A stretch of DNA of 64,000 bases. Origin: a bacterium (GTDB taxonomy: Bacteria; RUG730; JAAEPJ01). Made by a program: the position numbers and the translations under genes. Below the pieces are notes generated by a model. The model was not told where the DNA came from. It ran no database searches and worked only from the letters and a program-made list of their open reading frames with translations. Below are positions 42,459 through 51,944 of the stretch, in pieces. Within the stretch, counting starts at the first letter, position 1, and every line of letters starts with the position of its first letter. Location of the stretch: the NCBI GenBank assembly GCA_024222485.1, contig JAAEPJ010000072.1, forward strand, positions 1 to 64,000, given 5' to 3'.

Positions 42459-43046
42459 TTAAAACCGAGGTTCTAAACCAAAAATAGCTGTAATTGTTTT
42501 CTGTGGGGTCAACATGCCTTCTTTATTAACAGTAATATTTTCTGGCTCTAAATATTTAATAATCTCAATATTACTTTGAACATGCCAATCACCATAACCT
42601 GCACTATAGCGTTTAGTCGTTAAATAATCATCTAAAAGTGCTTTTTTTCTAATATATTCATTAACATAGTTTGCACATTGTTCAACTGCCTCAGAGCCAA
42701 TAGAGTCCCAAATAGTTGCCTTCAAAATCTGCCTATCCTCTAAAAATTTTTCAATCTTAATATCAAAATTAATTCCCAAGGTAACAGCAAAAACAACCGT
42801 TTTTGCTGAATTTAATAACAATTTTTTAACATCATCACTCCATTGATACAAAAACTCTACTTGATCCTCAATACGAATCATGGCAAATGGCTCAATCGCC
42901 ACATAAACTTCTTGTATTTCTTCAAGAATCAAGGATTTTATATTCGCATCAATCTCTGTTCTTCTTGTATATTTCAAATAGGATAAAACTTTTTCGATTC
43001 TAACATTAACTTGAAAATTATTTAGTTTTTTTATTTTTAACATCAT
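42459..43046 (-). CDS. Stand-alone vitamin B12-dependent methionine synthase activation-domain homologue
   Basis: About 195 residues. The C-terminal part has TTKRYSAGYGDWHVQSNIEI and GMLTPQKTITAIFGL, which match the reactivation domain of MetH (R-x-SPGYGD-x-P and M-x-P-x-K-S-x-S-x-x-x-G). That domain binds SAM and remethylates inactive cobalamin. Free-standing versions exist in bacteria with a split methionine synthase, such as Thermotoga. The Pro of SPGYGDWP is Ala here and the last Pro is His. No metH or cobalamin gene is near. It likely starts inside the 3' end of secF (ATG 43046 or 43043), so the two genes overlap by about 29 bp. Confidence 0.75.
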   Translation of the reverse strand: MMLKIKKLNNFQVNVRIEKVLSYLKYTRRTEIDANIKSLILEEIQEVYVAIEPFAMIRIEDQVEFLYQWSDDVKKLLLNSAKTVVFAVTLGINFDIKIEKFLEDRQILKATIWDSIGSEAVEQCANYVNEYIRKKALLDDYLTTKRYSAGYGDWHVQSNIEIIKYLEPENITVNKEGMLTPQKTITAIFGLEPRF

Positions 43047-43902
43047 AAACCACCGGACTTGCCACAAAAATAGTTGAATAAACACCAGAAATCATTCCGA
43101 TTATTAAAACCAGTGAAAAGTCACGCAAAATATCCCCACCAAATAAAAAAAGTGCAAAAGCAGAAAAAAGAGTCAAAACTGTTGTAATAACAGTTCGTGA
43201 AAGAGTTTGGTTTATACTGTCATTTACAACGACATCAAGCGGATCTTTATAGCGTATCCGAATATTTTCACGAATTCTATCATAAATTACGATTGTATCA
43301 TTAATCGAGTAACCAACAATAGTCATTAAAGCCGCCACTACTGGTAAAGTAATTTCTTTTCCCAACAAAGAAAAAATCCCAACAGTTACTAAAATATCAT
43401 GGACAAGTGCCATCACACCCGCAAGCCCCCAAATACCTGCATGGAAACGAATAGCAATATAAATAATAATACCTAAAAATGCCAAACAAAATGCTAAAAG
43501 AGCACGCTTAACAAGCCACTTACCAACTGCAGGACCGACAATCTCCACCTTTTCAATCACAAAATCTTTATTAATATAAGTTTGAAGCTCATTAATTTTG
43601 CTATTCGCAAGCTGATCAGTAGCAGGGATTCTAAAAATCATAATATTACTACCAGTAAAACGCTGGATTGCTATATTCTCAAACCCCATGCTCTCAAGAC
43701 CTGTTCTAACTTCATCATTCTCGATTGCAATTTCTCCAAAATTCAATTGAACCAAAGTCCCTCCAGTGAAATCAATACCAAGTTTTGGTCCACCCTTAGA
43801 AATCAAAGAAAAAAGACCTGCTAAAATTACAATCATACTTAAAATATAAGCAAACTTTCTTTTTGCTAAAAAATTAATATTTGTATTTCTAAAAATATCC
43901 AT
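43018..43902 (-). CDS. secF: Protein translocase subunit SecF
   Basis: 294 residues with six helices and one periplasmic domain, RND-like. GPKLGIDFTGGTLVQLNF after the first helix and the later VALMTIVGYSINDTIVIYDR followed by IREN are SecF signatures. SecDF pulls translocating protein out on the periplasmic side using the proton or sodium gradient. The ATG at 43902 follows AGGGAG. It lies 53 bp downstream of secD, and its end overlaps the MetH-activation-like gene. Confidence 0.95.
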   Translation of the reverse strand: MDIFRNTNINFLAKRKFAYILSMIVILAGLFSLISKGGPKLGIDFTGGTLVQLNFGEIAIENDEVRTGLESMGFENIAIQRFTGSNIMIFRIPATDQLANSKINELQTYINKDFVIEKVEIVGPAVGKWLVKRALLAFCLAFLGIIIYIAIRFHAGIWGLAGVMALVHDILVTVGIFSLLGKEITLPVVAALMTIVGYSINDTIVIYDRIRENIRIRYKDPLDVVVNDSINQTLSRTVITTVLTLFSAFALFLFGGDILRDFSLVLIIGMISGVYSTIFVASPVVYDVKNKKTK

Positions 43903-43955
43903 TTTATTTTTCTCCCTATTATCTTTAAAATAATACAATTCATTATCCTAATATT

Positions 43956-45335
43956 TTAAATACTTAAACTTTTAATTTCTTGATTCTTTAAAATTAGTTC
44001 ATAAATAACTTTTGTTACAATAATAGCTGTAAACATACTACTCGCAAGACCAATAGTTAGCGTTACAGCAAAACCTTTAACGGGGCCTGTTCCAAACTGG
44101 AACAAAAACATTGCAGCAATCAAGGTTGTTATATTCGCATCCATGATTGTTGAAAATGCCTTATCATAGCCAGCATCTACAGCAATCCTGATTGTTTTAC
44201 CTGCTCGTAACTCTTCTTTAATTCTCTCACAAATTAAGACATTTGCATCAACGGCCATACCAATGGTTAAAATAATACCAGCAATACCAGGTAAAGTTAA
44301 TGTTGCATGAAAATAAGCCATTAATCCAAGAATAATAACAGTATTTAAAAGCAAAGCAATGTTAGCAATAACTCCAGAAAATTTATAGTAAACAAGCATA
44401 AACAGTACAACCATTATCATGCCAACGAGACCAGCAATTGCTCCTTTTTTAACACTATCAGAACCAAGTGTCGGTCCAACAGTTCGATTCTCAATAATAT
44501 AGACAGGTGCAGGTAAGGCACCCGCTTTTAAAATAATTGCTAAATTCTTCGCCTCTTCAGGAGTAAAGCTACCCTCAATAATAGCATTACCATCAGGAAT
44601 ACGAGATTTAATTACAGGTGCAGACTGTACAATACCATCTAAAACAATAGCTAAGCGTTTCTGAGTATTTTCACCTGTTACATCTGCAAATTTTTGCCCA
44701 CCTTCTTTATTAAAAGTTATCGCGACATACGGAGAACCATAATCGCCACCGACTTTAACTTCTGCATTCGTTAAAGAGCTACCTGTGACTGCAGCCTTTT
44801 TTTTCACGGCATAGTTACCATAGTCTTTCCCTTTTAAAACTTCAATATTCGCTGGCAACTGATCTTGAAGAATATTCCCTTCTTCATCCATATAATCACT
44901 TATTACAAAATCATCCTCTACAAGCTTAAATTCAAGCAAAGCTGTCTTCCCCACCAATTCAACGGCTCTATCAGGATTTTTAATACCAGGAAGCTGCACG
45001 GCAATCCACTTATCACCTTGACGAGAAATCAAAGGTTCACTAACACCAAACTGGTCAACTCTATTCCGAATAATCTCTATAGATTGCTCCATAGCATCCG
45101 CCAAAGTTACATTTTTCGGAATTTTTGCGACATCAAGCTCAAGTAAAAGGTTCATCCCCCCTCTTAAATCAAGTCCGAGATTTAAGGACTTCTCTATCAG
45201 TGGATCACGCAAACCTTCACGAGTCTCACGCTCAGACTCACTTAAAGAATACCATGTAAATGATGGATAAATATGCCAGATAGAAAAAATCAAAACAATT
45301 CCTATCAAAATTAATCTAAAACCTTGATGTTTCAT
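43956..45335 (-). CDS. secD: Protein translocase subunit SecD
   Basis: 459 residues: N-terminal helix, periplasmic P1 domain with LGLDLRGGMNLLLELD and RVDQFGVSEPLISRQG, and a C-terminal six-helix membrane part with LPGIAGIILTIGMAVDANVL and FERIKEE-type sequence (ICERIKEELRAGKTIRIAVD). The P1 domain is short compared with the 600-residue enterobacterial protein, like many non-proteobacterial SecD. It works with SecF and YajC, whose genes flank it. Confidence 0.95.
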   Translation of the reverse strand: MKHQGFRLILIGIVLIFSIWHIYPSFTWYSLSESERETREGLRDPLIEKSLNLGLDLRGGMNLLLELDVAKIPKNVTLADAMEQSIEIIRNRVDQFGVSEPLISRQGDKWIAVQLPGIKNPDRAVELVGKTALLEFKLVEDDFVISDYMDEEGNILQDQLPANIEVLKGKDYGNYAVKKKAAVTGSSLTNAEVKVGGDYGSPYVAITFNKEGGQKFADVTGENTQKRLAIVLDGIVQSAPVIKSRIPDGNAIIEGSFTPEEAKNLAIILKAGALPAPVYIIENRTVGPTLGSDSVKKGAIAGLVGMIMVVLFMLVYYKFSGVIANIALLLNTVIILGLMAYFHATLTLPGIAGIILTIGMAVDANVLICERIKEELRAGKTIRIAVDAGYDKAFSTIMDANITTLIAAMFLFQFGTGPVKGFAVTLTIGLASSMFTAIIVTKVIYELILKNQEIKSLSI

Positions 45336-45407
45336 GTTCCCTCCAATACAAAATATTCCTGTTTATTTTTAAAATATAAACAAGACATTTCTTTATATCT
45401 ATAAAAT

Positions 45408-45728
45408 TTATTTGTTATCCGAATTAATAACTTGTGAAATTGAATTTTTTTCAAGTAAAACTTTCGTTGAATCAGATATTTTCACATAAACCGTACTTTG
45501 CAAATCTGACTTAAAGCTATCAACTTGCCCATAAATCCCCCCAGAGGTAATAACTTTATCACCAACCTGAATATTTGCAACCATAAGTTTATGTTGATCC
45601 GCTTTTTTCTTCTGTGGACGAATTAAAAAGAAATAAAAAATAACAAATAATAAAATTAATGGAATAAACCCTGTAATTGGATTTTGTGATGCAGTATTAA
45701 CACCTGCTTCTGCATAAAGTAACGACAT
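45408..45728 (-). CDS. yajC: Preprotein translocase accessory subunit YajC
   Basis: 106 residues. A single N-terminal helix (about 18-38) ends in YFFLIRPQKKKADQHKLM, the YajC signature, followed by GDKVITSGGIYGQVDS. The ATG at 45728 has AAAGGAG upstream; the in-frame TTG two codons earlier is not needed. It heads the yajC-secD-secF unit, as in many bacteria. Confidence 0.94.
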   Translation of the reverse strand: MSLLYAEAGVNTASQNPITGFIPLILLFVIFYFFLIRPQKKKADQHKLMVANIQVGDKVITSGGIYGQVDSFKSDLQSTVYVKISDSTKVLLEKNSISQVINSDNK

Positions 45729-45824
45729 ATTCAATAACTCCTTTTTATATTAAGTAGAAATAACAAAGTTATCTCTCTCCAAATTCCGAATATCTTAGCA
45801 TTTTTTACGAGGAGATGTAAAGAA

Positions 45825-46820
45825 CTACAGCTCTAAAAATATTTGATTAAAAAATGGAATTCCTAAATCTGTTAAAACGACATTTTTTACTTTTGTTTTT
45901 AAATAACCTTTTTGAATCCAAAAATCATACTTTTTTTGATAAGGGATGCCTTTATCAAGCAATCTCATATTTAGCATCTTTTTTTCAAGCTCAACTTGCT
46001 CATTGCTAAGTTCTTCAACCTCTTGTTTACCGTTAAAATAATCCGCTAGTTTATTCGCATTTTTATATCTTCGTTCTTTTAAAAAAGAACATGCTGAGGG
46101 ACCAAGCCCCAAATATTCACCTCTATTCCAGTAAACTAAATTATGTTTACATTCTTTACCTTTTTTCGCAAAATTTGAAATTTCATAATGCAAAAATCCA
46201 TAATTCTTTATTATTCTGACTGATTCTAAATATGTCTCCACTTGATCTTCTGCTGTCGAGTAATTATCCAGCATATAAAGAGAAAGGTGCGTAATTTTAT
46301 GCCCTTCATTTTTTAAAAACATATTAAGTTCTCGTAAAAAATAAGGATAATCTTTAAATCCTACAATTAAGTCGATATTAATATCTTTCTGACAATCACT
46401 TAAGTAAGCAAAAACTTGTTGGAACCTTTCAAAAGTATGAAGTCTACCGATTTTTTTTAGAATATTATTATCAAAAGCTTGAAGACCAAGACTAAACCTA
46501 TTGACAATATTTAACTTTGCTATTTTTTCTAATGTTAAACTCTCAGGATTAGCTTCTAGCGTGAACTCCAACAAAGACGTTAAATCAAAATTATTTTTTA
46601 TCAGCTTGATTAATTTGTCAAGCTGCGTAACAGAAAGGAGAGAAGGTGTTCCTCCTCCGATGAAAATAGTTGAGAGTTTCATCCCTCTATAAAGTTGCAT
46701 TTCCCTCTCAAGGGCAATTAAATACTTATCTATTAAGTCTAGCCCCTCAGGATATGAAACAAAATCACAGTAACCACATTTAGCCTTACAAAATGGAACA
46801 TGGATATAAAGACTTTTCAT
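45825..46820 (-). CDS. hemW: HemW-like radical SAM heme chaperone
   Basis: 331 residues. The N-terminus SLYIHVPFCKAKCGYCDF has the radical SAM Cys motif C-x3-C-x2-C with the Y/F-x-x-H typical of the HemN/HemW family. FIGGGTPSLLS, TLEANPESLT and RFSLGLQAFDNNILKKIGR follow, as does GLGPSACSFL. Lacking the N-terminal extension and the C-x3-C-x2-C-x-C of coproporphyrinogen dehydrogenase, it fits HemW, which carries heme to respiratory enzymes. It is shorter than usual by about 50 residues. 21 bp separate it from cmoA. Confidence 0.88.
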   Translation of the reverse strand: MKSLYIHVPFCKAKCGYCDFVSYPEGLDLIDKYLIALEREMQLYRGMKLSTIFIGGGTPSLLSVTQLDKLIKLIKNNFDLTSLLEFTLEANPESLTLEKIAKLNIVNRFSLGLQAFDNNILKKIGRLHTFERFQQVFAYLSDCQKDINIDLIVGFKDYPYFLRELNMFLKNEGHKITHLSLYMLDNYSTAEDQVETYLESVRIIKNYGFLHYEISNFAKKGKECKHNLVYWNRGEYLGLGPSACSFLKERRYKNANKLADYFNGKQEVEELSNEQVELEKKMLNMRLLDKGIPYQKKYDFWIQKGYLKTKVKNVVLTDLGIPFFNQIFLEL

Positions 46821-46841
46821 AACTTTTTATAAACCTCGGAC

Positions 46842-47552
46842 TTATTTGATCGCATAAATCGAAATAAAATTAAAACTTTGGAACCACTGATAAACTTGCT
46901 TAAAACCAATTTCCTTTAATATTTCTTGGTAAAACCCTAATCTCTCACAAACCAAAACATCTTCTAATGCTGTGCGTTTTTGAGCAATTTCAAGGTCTGT
47001 ATAGTCATTAACTTTCTTAAAAAGTGCTTGAAAATCTTCTTGAAAAATATTCTCACTCTTGCTATCAAATTTAATCTTTTCCGAAAGGATGAAACAACTA
47101 TCATTGTTCATGCCATGCCAAATATTTTTTAAAAGATTTTTTCGTTTACTCGGAGCAATAAACTGAAGCACATAATTCATAGAAATAAAAGAAGCATTTT
47201 CAAGCTTAATATCACAAATATCTGCAAAAATAAAATCAATACTTGGATTATTAAACTGTATCCCTTTAAGCATTGCCTTTGAATTATCTATTGCTTTGAT
47301 ATTAAAGTTTTTATCTGTATTATTTTTAATAACGGAATAAGTAGTTGCTCCCAAAGAACACCCCAAATCATAATAATTAGTATGATTTTTAATAAAACTT
47401 TGTGAAATTGCCCCCGTCATTTCTACAATAAATTTATAATTAGGAACTGAACGGTTTATCATATTTTCAAAAACAGACACAGTATTCTCATCAAATACAA
47501 ACTTTTCATTATTTTTAAGCGGTTTTTGATAAATTTTATCTATTTGTTGCAT
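46842..47552 (-). CDS. cmoA: Carboxy-S-adenosyl-L-methionine synthase CmoA
   Basis: 236 residues, class I SAM-methyltransferase fold. Matches to CmoA run through the whole protein: FVFDENTVSVFENMINRSVP, YYDLGCSLGATTYSV, IKAIDNSKAML, NYVLQFIAPSKR, LSEKIKFD, DLEIAQKRTALEDVL and WFQSFNFISIYA. CmoA turns SAM and prephenate into carboxy-SAM, which CmoB uses to make 5-oxyacetyluridine at the wobble position of tRNAs. No cmoB is in the window. Start ATG 47552 follows TGAGGA. Confidence 0.93.
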   Translation of the reverse strand: MQQIDKIYQKPLKNNEKFVFDENTVSVFENMINRSVPNYKFIVEMTGAISQSFIKNHTNYYDLGCSLGATTYSVIKNNTDKNFNIKAIDNSKAMLKGIQFNNPSIDFIFADICDIKLENASFISMNYVLQFIAPSKRKNLLKNIWHGMNNDSCFILSEKIKFDSKSENIFQEDFQALFKKVNDYTDLEIAQKRTALEDVLVCERLGFYQEILKEIGFKQVYQWFQSFNFISIYAIK

Positions 47553-47716
47553 AATATATTTCCTCAATGATAATCTCTTTATTTACTAAATAAGTTATCT
47601 CCGTTTTACTAACTTTGTAAAATATTAAATCTAGCAGGTACAATAAGAACAACAATTAGCATAGCACCTAATTAAAGTTATACACATTTGAGCTAACTAA
47701 CACATTCCTTTTTAAG

Positions 47717-49240
47717 TTAGGTCATTACTCGAGCAACAATGACAACCTTTGTATTTCTTTGCCTAATCCTATCCCAGCGATCTTCTTCAAAGCTTTTAAT
47801 TTTTTCTATTTTCTGTTTTTGTTTTACTACTAAAATGCGCATTTTTCTTTGAAGTTCAAATTCCTTAACTCGTTCATCTTTTTGTTTCTTTTTATCTAAC
47901 AAAATTTCGCTTTGCTTAATCGCGTCTAAAATCTTTTTGATACGGATTTCTTCTTTTTTTAGCACACCATCCTCTATCATTGTTTTATAATTATCCAAAA
48001 ATACAAATATTAAGTTACGCATATTAAGCTCTAACTTTTTAATTGAAAAAAATTCTTTCTTATATACTTTAACGGTATTATCCAAATAAACATCATAAAC
48101 GTCTAGCTCTAACATAAAACTATCCCCTACCCCTAAGTCATATAGGTCAAAACTAAGGACCAAGTGTGCTTTTAGCGTATCCGTAGATTTATAAATATCA
48201 ACCTTTTGATAATTCGAATCATCTAGAATATTCAATTTGTTTTCATATCTCAAATATTTTAAAATTAAGGGTCTCATCTGTGAATGTCCCGTATATTCAG
48301 ACACAACTACTTTATAGTTTTGATGTGCTCTTGTTTCTGCTAATCCTTTTTTCTTTTCTTGGTTTTTCTTTGTCTTATATTCTGTTTTATTCATAAAAAA
48401 AGACAAAGTTAAATAATGTAAATACCCGAGCTCTCCACGCTTAGAAAAAGCATAATCTATCCTACGACCATTTATTTCCAAGCTAAACCCCAACTTAATA
48501 CCAGACATAAAATCCATATAAGGATCAATTAGATCATTATCCACTCCTGCATAAATATTAAAATTTTCACTAATATCAGATTCAAAAGCAAAAGAGATTT
48601 CATCGCTGCTATAAAAATTGAAGTACCAGTCCACCCAATATTTTTTATTGATACCAAAGGCAAAATTATAGTTTTCATCATCACCAAAATTTAAAAGTGA
48701 AAGTCCTACGGCTAAATCTTTACCAAAAACAGCATTGACACCAAGGTCTAAGGAGTTGCTTGCATAAACCTTATCGCTACCAACACGAGCCTCCTCAATA
48801 TTAAGCCTTAAACCAAAATCAAGTGGCAGAGAAGAATTATAAGGTATAATTTTTTGGGAATACAAAATACCCAACAAGTCTTGCTTGTACTCACTTTTCC
48901 CTAAAAAAACATTGTCATCATTCCATATTTCAACACCTTTACTGACAAACTGGGAATAACTTAACTCTGCATTACCCTGATAGAGAGGAAACGAACCCAT
49001 AACTTGCCTAATATTCTCTTCATATTCCATTGGCACATATGAAGCGGAAATAATATAATTATCTTTAGCAAACACATTTAAAGCTGGATTATAAAAAGAT
49101 CCATGATATGAATCATTCTCCGCGACATTTTTCAAAACAATACTATGAGCGTTCACAGATAAGTCTTCCACAGAAGCAAATACTGCTGCCCCCATAAAAA
49201 ATAAAAATAATACCAGCAAATATTTTTGCAGCATATTCAT
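47717..49240 (-). CDS. PorV/PorQ-like outer-membrane beta-barrel protein with C-terminal coiled-coil region
   Basis: 507 residues. A signal peptide (about 1-22, cleavage after VFA) precedes a region of about 270 residues rich in amphipathic strands: GSFYNPALNVFAKDNYIISA near the start, LGVNAVFGKDLAVGLSLLNFG in the middle, YLTLSFFMN at its end. The early N-P-A and the GLSLLNFG segment resemble PorV/PorQ-type type IX secretion outer-membrane proteins. A second part (about 300-430) looks like a soluble domain (QMRPLILKYLRYENKLNILD), followed by a highly charged helical tail (about 430-505). Its ATG overlaps the stop of the upstream secreted protein by 4 bp, so the two are coexpressed. Confidence 0.68.
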   Translation of the reverse strand: MNMLQKYLLVLFLFFMGAAVFASVEDLSVNAHSIVLKNVAENDSYHGSFYNPALNVFAKDNYIISASYVPMEYEENIRQVMGSFPLYQGNAELSYSQFVSKGVEIWNDDNVFLGKSEYKQDLLGILYSQKIIPYNSSLPLDFGLRLNIEEARVGSDKVYASNSLDLGVNAVFGKDLAVGLSLLNFGDDENYNFAFGINKKYWVDWYFNFYSSDEISFAFESDISENFNIYAGVDNDLIDPYMDFMSGIKLGFSLEINGRRIDYAFSKRGELGYLHYLTLSFFMNKTEYKTKKNQEKKKGLAETRAHQNYKVVVSEYTGHSQMRPLILKYLRYENKLNILDDSNYQKVDIYKSTDTLKAHLVLSFDLYDLGVGDSFMLELDVYDVYLDNTVKVYKKEFFSIKKLELNMRNLIFVFLDNYKTMIEDGVLKKEEIRIKKILDAIKQSEILLDKKKQKDERVKEFELQRKMRILVVKQKQKIEKIKSFEEDRWDRIRQRNTKVVIVARVMT

Positions 49241-51741
49241 TTAATAACGACCTTTTTCATAAGTTTAGAGTCTGCAGTTTTATAAAATAGATAATAAATA
49301 CCTTTGGAAAGTCCACGACCTTGCCAGGTGCGAGAATACCCCCCTTTGACCTTATTCTCATCAACTAATTTCTCTACCATCTTACCTTTAACATCATAAA
49401 CTAAAATCTCTACACTCGAATCATTACGGACATTATAGACAATATTTGTCCCCTGAGATTTAGAAAATGGGTTTGGATAAGTATGAATATCATCCTTTAA
49501 AACATTAAGAGCATAATCCCTTATTAAAACAATTACATTATTCTCTTCACTATTATAAAGCATTCTATGTTCATCAGAAGAAGAATAGCCTAACTTGGTT
49601 GTAATAATACGCGTTTGTTCTCCCTTAGTAATAGGCATAGCTGAGGCAAATTCGCCCTGACTATCTGTGATAAATTTTAAAGTGCTTGTCGCTACAGCAA
49701 TACTCACGCTCACACCACTGATTGGATTCCCATATTGATCAAGCACTATGCCCGCTAAAGTTCCAATAGAACGATCAACACCTTCCAATACATCAAAATA
49801 ACGCAGACCACTAGCTCCAGCAGCGGCATGATTTTGATATAAATAATCATCCTCACCATCACCATCAACATCAACTATTTTAGTAACAGCAACTGCAGCT
49901 ACATCTAAAAACCAAACAAAAACCTCAGTATCCTGTGCATAGAATATTCGGTCCAAACCATCATATCCTTTAAAAGTTGCATTATCATTAAAGCTAACAA
50001 AGTTATCGTTAGGAGAAAAAGCAAGATCATAATTACCATCACCAGTAATATCTAAATTATAGCTAGCAAATGTTTCTGCTACGGACTCAACTGACTCACT
50101 GCTAATTGACTGCGTATCATCATTTTCATCCACAATCATAGACACAGCCTTAAGATAACGCGTGTATTCTCTCCCTACAGCAAGACCTTCCTCCTCTAAA
50201 TAAAATGTTGTATTAGCAGTCAAAGTAGTGCTCGCAACAATAACTTTCCCCTCTGAGTTAGAAATTTCATAGCCTAATTCTACAGCAGAATTATCTATCC
50301 AGCTCCACTGAATCGCCACACTCGACTTTGCTACCCCCTGAAACGCAGTAGGCGGCTTAAGACCTGAGCTTACGGTAGCAGTCGTTTCCAAAATTGAGTC
50401 TTGTAAGCCATCATTCGTAAGAACAGAAACATAATAGCTTGTCTCTGGCAGAAGGTCCGCAATACTTGCAGTAATTGTTTCACCTATTCCTCTAGTAGCT
50501 GGAGGGTTTGGCATTACCCCGCTTTTAAGAGTCGCTTCACTAGTTGCGTCCATAGAGTAATATACCTTATAAGAGACAATAGCTTGTGTATCCGGGGCAT
50601 CATTAGGCTCTGTCCACTGAATTTTTACTTGATTATTTTCTGTTGGATCACCCCCTGTTAAACCTATTACTGCCTGAGGGGGGATAGTATCAACTTTAAT
50701 AACATACTCAGCAGTCGTATACTCATTCAAAGTATTGGAAGCCATAATTTTAATAATATTCTGAGTTAAGGATGAAGGGAGGTCATCAGCGGGAAAAGAA
50801 ATTATGCCAGAATTTGATGCTACCGCTGAATCATATTCCCAGTACTGCCACTCACGCCAAGTAGTTCCAGCGTCTGTTGAAATAGCATAGGCTACCGGTC
50901 CATAGTTTGCTAGAACCTGCTCAGGCTCACTCTTGGTAGTTGTGGAAATTCTCAGCTCATCAAAATAACCTTGAAAACTATCATTGCCACCTGCACCTCT
51001 CCCACAAACACGAAAGGAGTTAGTGCTTCCAGCAATAGAGCCACTATGGATAGCGGAAGAATCCAAAACGCCATTTATAAAAATTTCTTTTGTTGATTCA
51101 TCAAAAAGAAATGCTAAATAATGCCACTCACTATTCGCCTCATCACCAAAAATTTTCACACTAGTCAGTGTACCACCACTTGTTATCCATTCTAACTGCT
51201 GAGTCTCTGATGACAACTTGACTGTAAAAATATCATCACCAGAGAGATCATTCCCTTGGTAGATTAGATATTGAGTTGTTGTAATAGATGGTAATGGTTT
51301 AAACCAAAACTCGATTGTTCCGATTGTTATTCCTATTTGGAATAAAGTCTCATGACTCAAAACATATTCTGTATTTCCATTACTGTAGATACTTTTTTCA
51401 AAACTATCTGCAACTATTGTGCCTGCAGAAAGAATAAGCATTCCTTCTGAGTCCAAAGTTAATGGCGGGGTATTCCCACTATTGCCAGCAAAACTGCTAC
51501 TGCTATCAAGAAGCTGATTAAAATGCCATAAATATGCTGTATTTTCATCTACACTAAAGATATGCCGTATATTATCAACTTGAGTATCATTATCAGAAAT
51601 ACTCACTTGAATAGCAGGGTTCTGGTTATTAATTTTTTCTGATGTTAAAGATCCATCATCAACCAAAAATGCAGAAATACTAATTTCCGCTTTTAAAATT
51701 GAGATCATTAATAAAAAAAGAATCGCTAATATTTTTTTCAT
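49237..51741 (-). CDS. Large secreted protein: LamG, fibronectin III domains and T9SS-like C-terminal domain
   Basis: 834 residues with a signal peptide (about 1-18). In order: a LamG/concanavalin-type domain (about 120-280; IEFWFKPLPS, WHYLAFLFDESTKEIFINGV, FQGYFDELRIS), two fibronectin type III modules (about 355-450 and 460-560; VKIQWTEPNDAPDTQAIVSY, AIQWSWIDNSAVELGYEIS), a carboxypeptidase-regulatory-like beta domain (about 665-740; GIVLDQYGNPISGVSVSI), and a C-terminal domain of about 80 residues with TYPNPFSKSQGTNIVY, VEILVYDVKGKMV, GLSKGIYYL and a final KKVVIK. The last domain is the type IX sorting or FlgD-Ig-like fold. It is likely exported to the surface and may bind carbohydrate or adhere. 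Confidence 0.82.
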   Translation of the reverse strand: MKKILAILFLLMISILKAEISISAFLVDDGSLTSEKINNQNPAIQVSISDNDTQVDNIRHIFSVDENTAYLWHFNQLLDSSSSFAGNSGNTPPLTLDSEGMLILSAGTIVADSFEKSIYSNGNTEYVLSHETLFQIGITIGTIEFWFKPLPSITTTQYLIYQGNDLSGDDIFTVKLSSETQQLEWITSGGTLTSVKIFGDEANSEWHYLAFLFDESTKEIFINGVLDSSAIHSGSIAGSTNSFRVCGRGAGGNDSFQGYFDELRISTTTKSEPEQVLANYGPVAYAISTDAGTTWREWQYWEYDSAVASNSGIISFPADDLPSSLTQNIIKIMASNTLNEYTTAEYVIKVDTIPPQAVIGLTGGDPTENNQVKIQWTEPNDAPDTQAIVSYKVYYSMDATSEATLKSGVMPNPPATRGIGETITASIADLLPETSYYVSVLTNDGLQDSILETTATVSSGLKPPTAFQGVAKSSVAIQWSWIDNSAVELGYEISNSEGKVIVASTTLTANTTFYLEEEGLAVGREYTRYLKAVSMIVDENDDTQSISSESVESVAETFASYNLDITGDGNYDLAFSPNDNFVSFNDNATFKGYDGLDRIFYAQDTEVFVWFLDVAAVAVTKIVDVDGDGEDDYLYQNHAAAGASGLRYFDVLEGVDRSIGTLAGIVLDQYGNPISGVSVSIAVATSTLKFITDSQGEFASAMPITKGEQTRIITTKLGYSSSDEHRMLYNSEENNVIVLIRDYALNVLKDDIHTYPNPFSKSQGTNIVYNVRNDSSVEILVYDVKGKMVEKLVDENKVKGGYSRTWQGRGLSKGIYYLFYKTADSKLMKKVVIK

Positions 51742-51944
51742 GTTATTTAATTTGAAGATTGCCAGCTAAACTTTTTAAGATAAAAATATATCCATAAAAA
51801 ATATCCAAGTTAGACTAACTGATTATTCTATAAAATAGTACTCAAGCGTTTCAAAAAATAAAAAGTAGCTAGATTATCAAAAAAAATCATTACTTACTCC
51901 CCCCCTATTTTAAAACCCTTACAAAGTAATACAAATTTATTTTT
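51742..51944. other. Intergenic gap between the secreted-protein pair and the PspA/K+ channel operon
   Basis: About 200 bp with no coding frame. It should hold the promoter of the secreted-protein/PorV pair and the end of the long operon that arrives from the right, but I could not make out a clear terminator hairpin. Confidence 0.35.
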
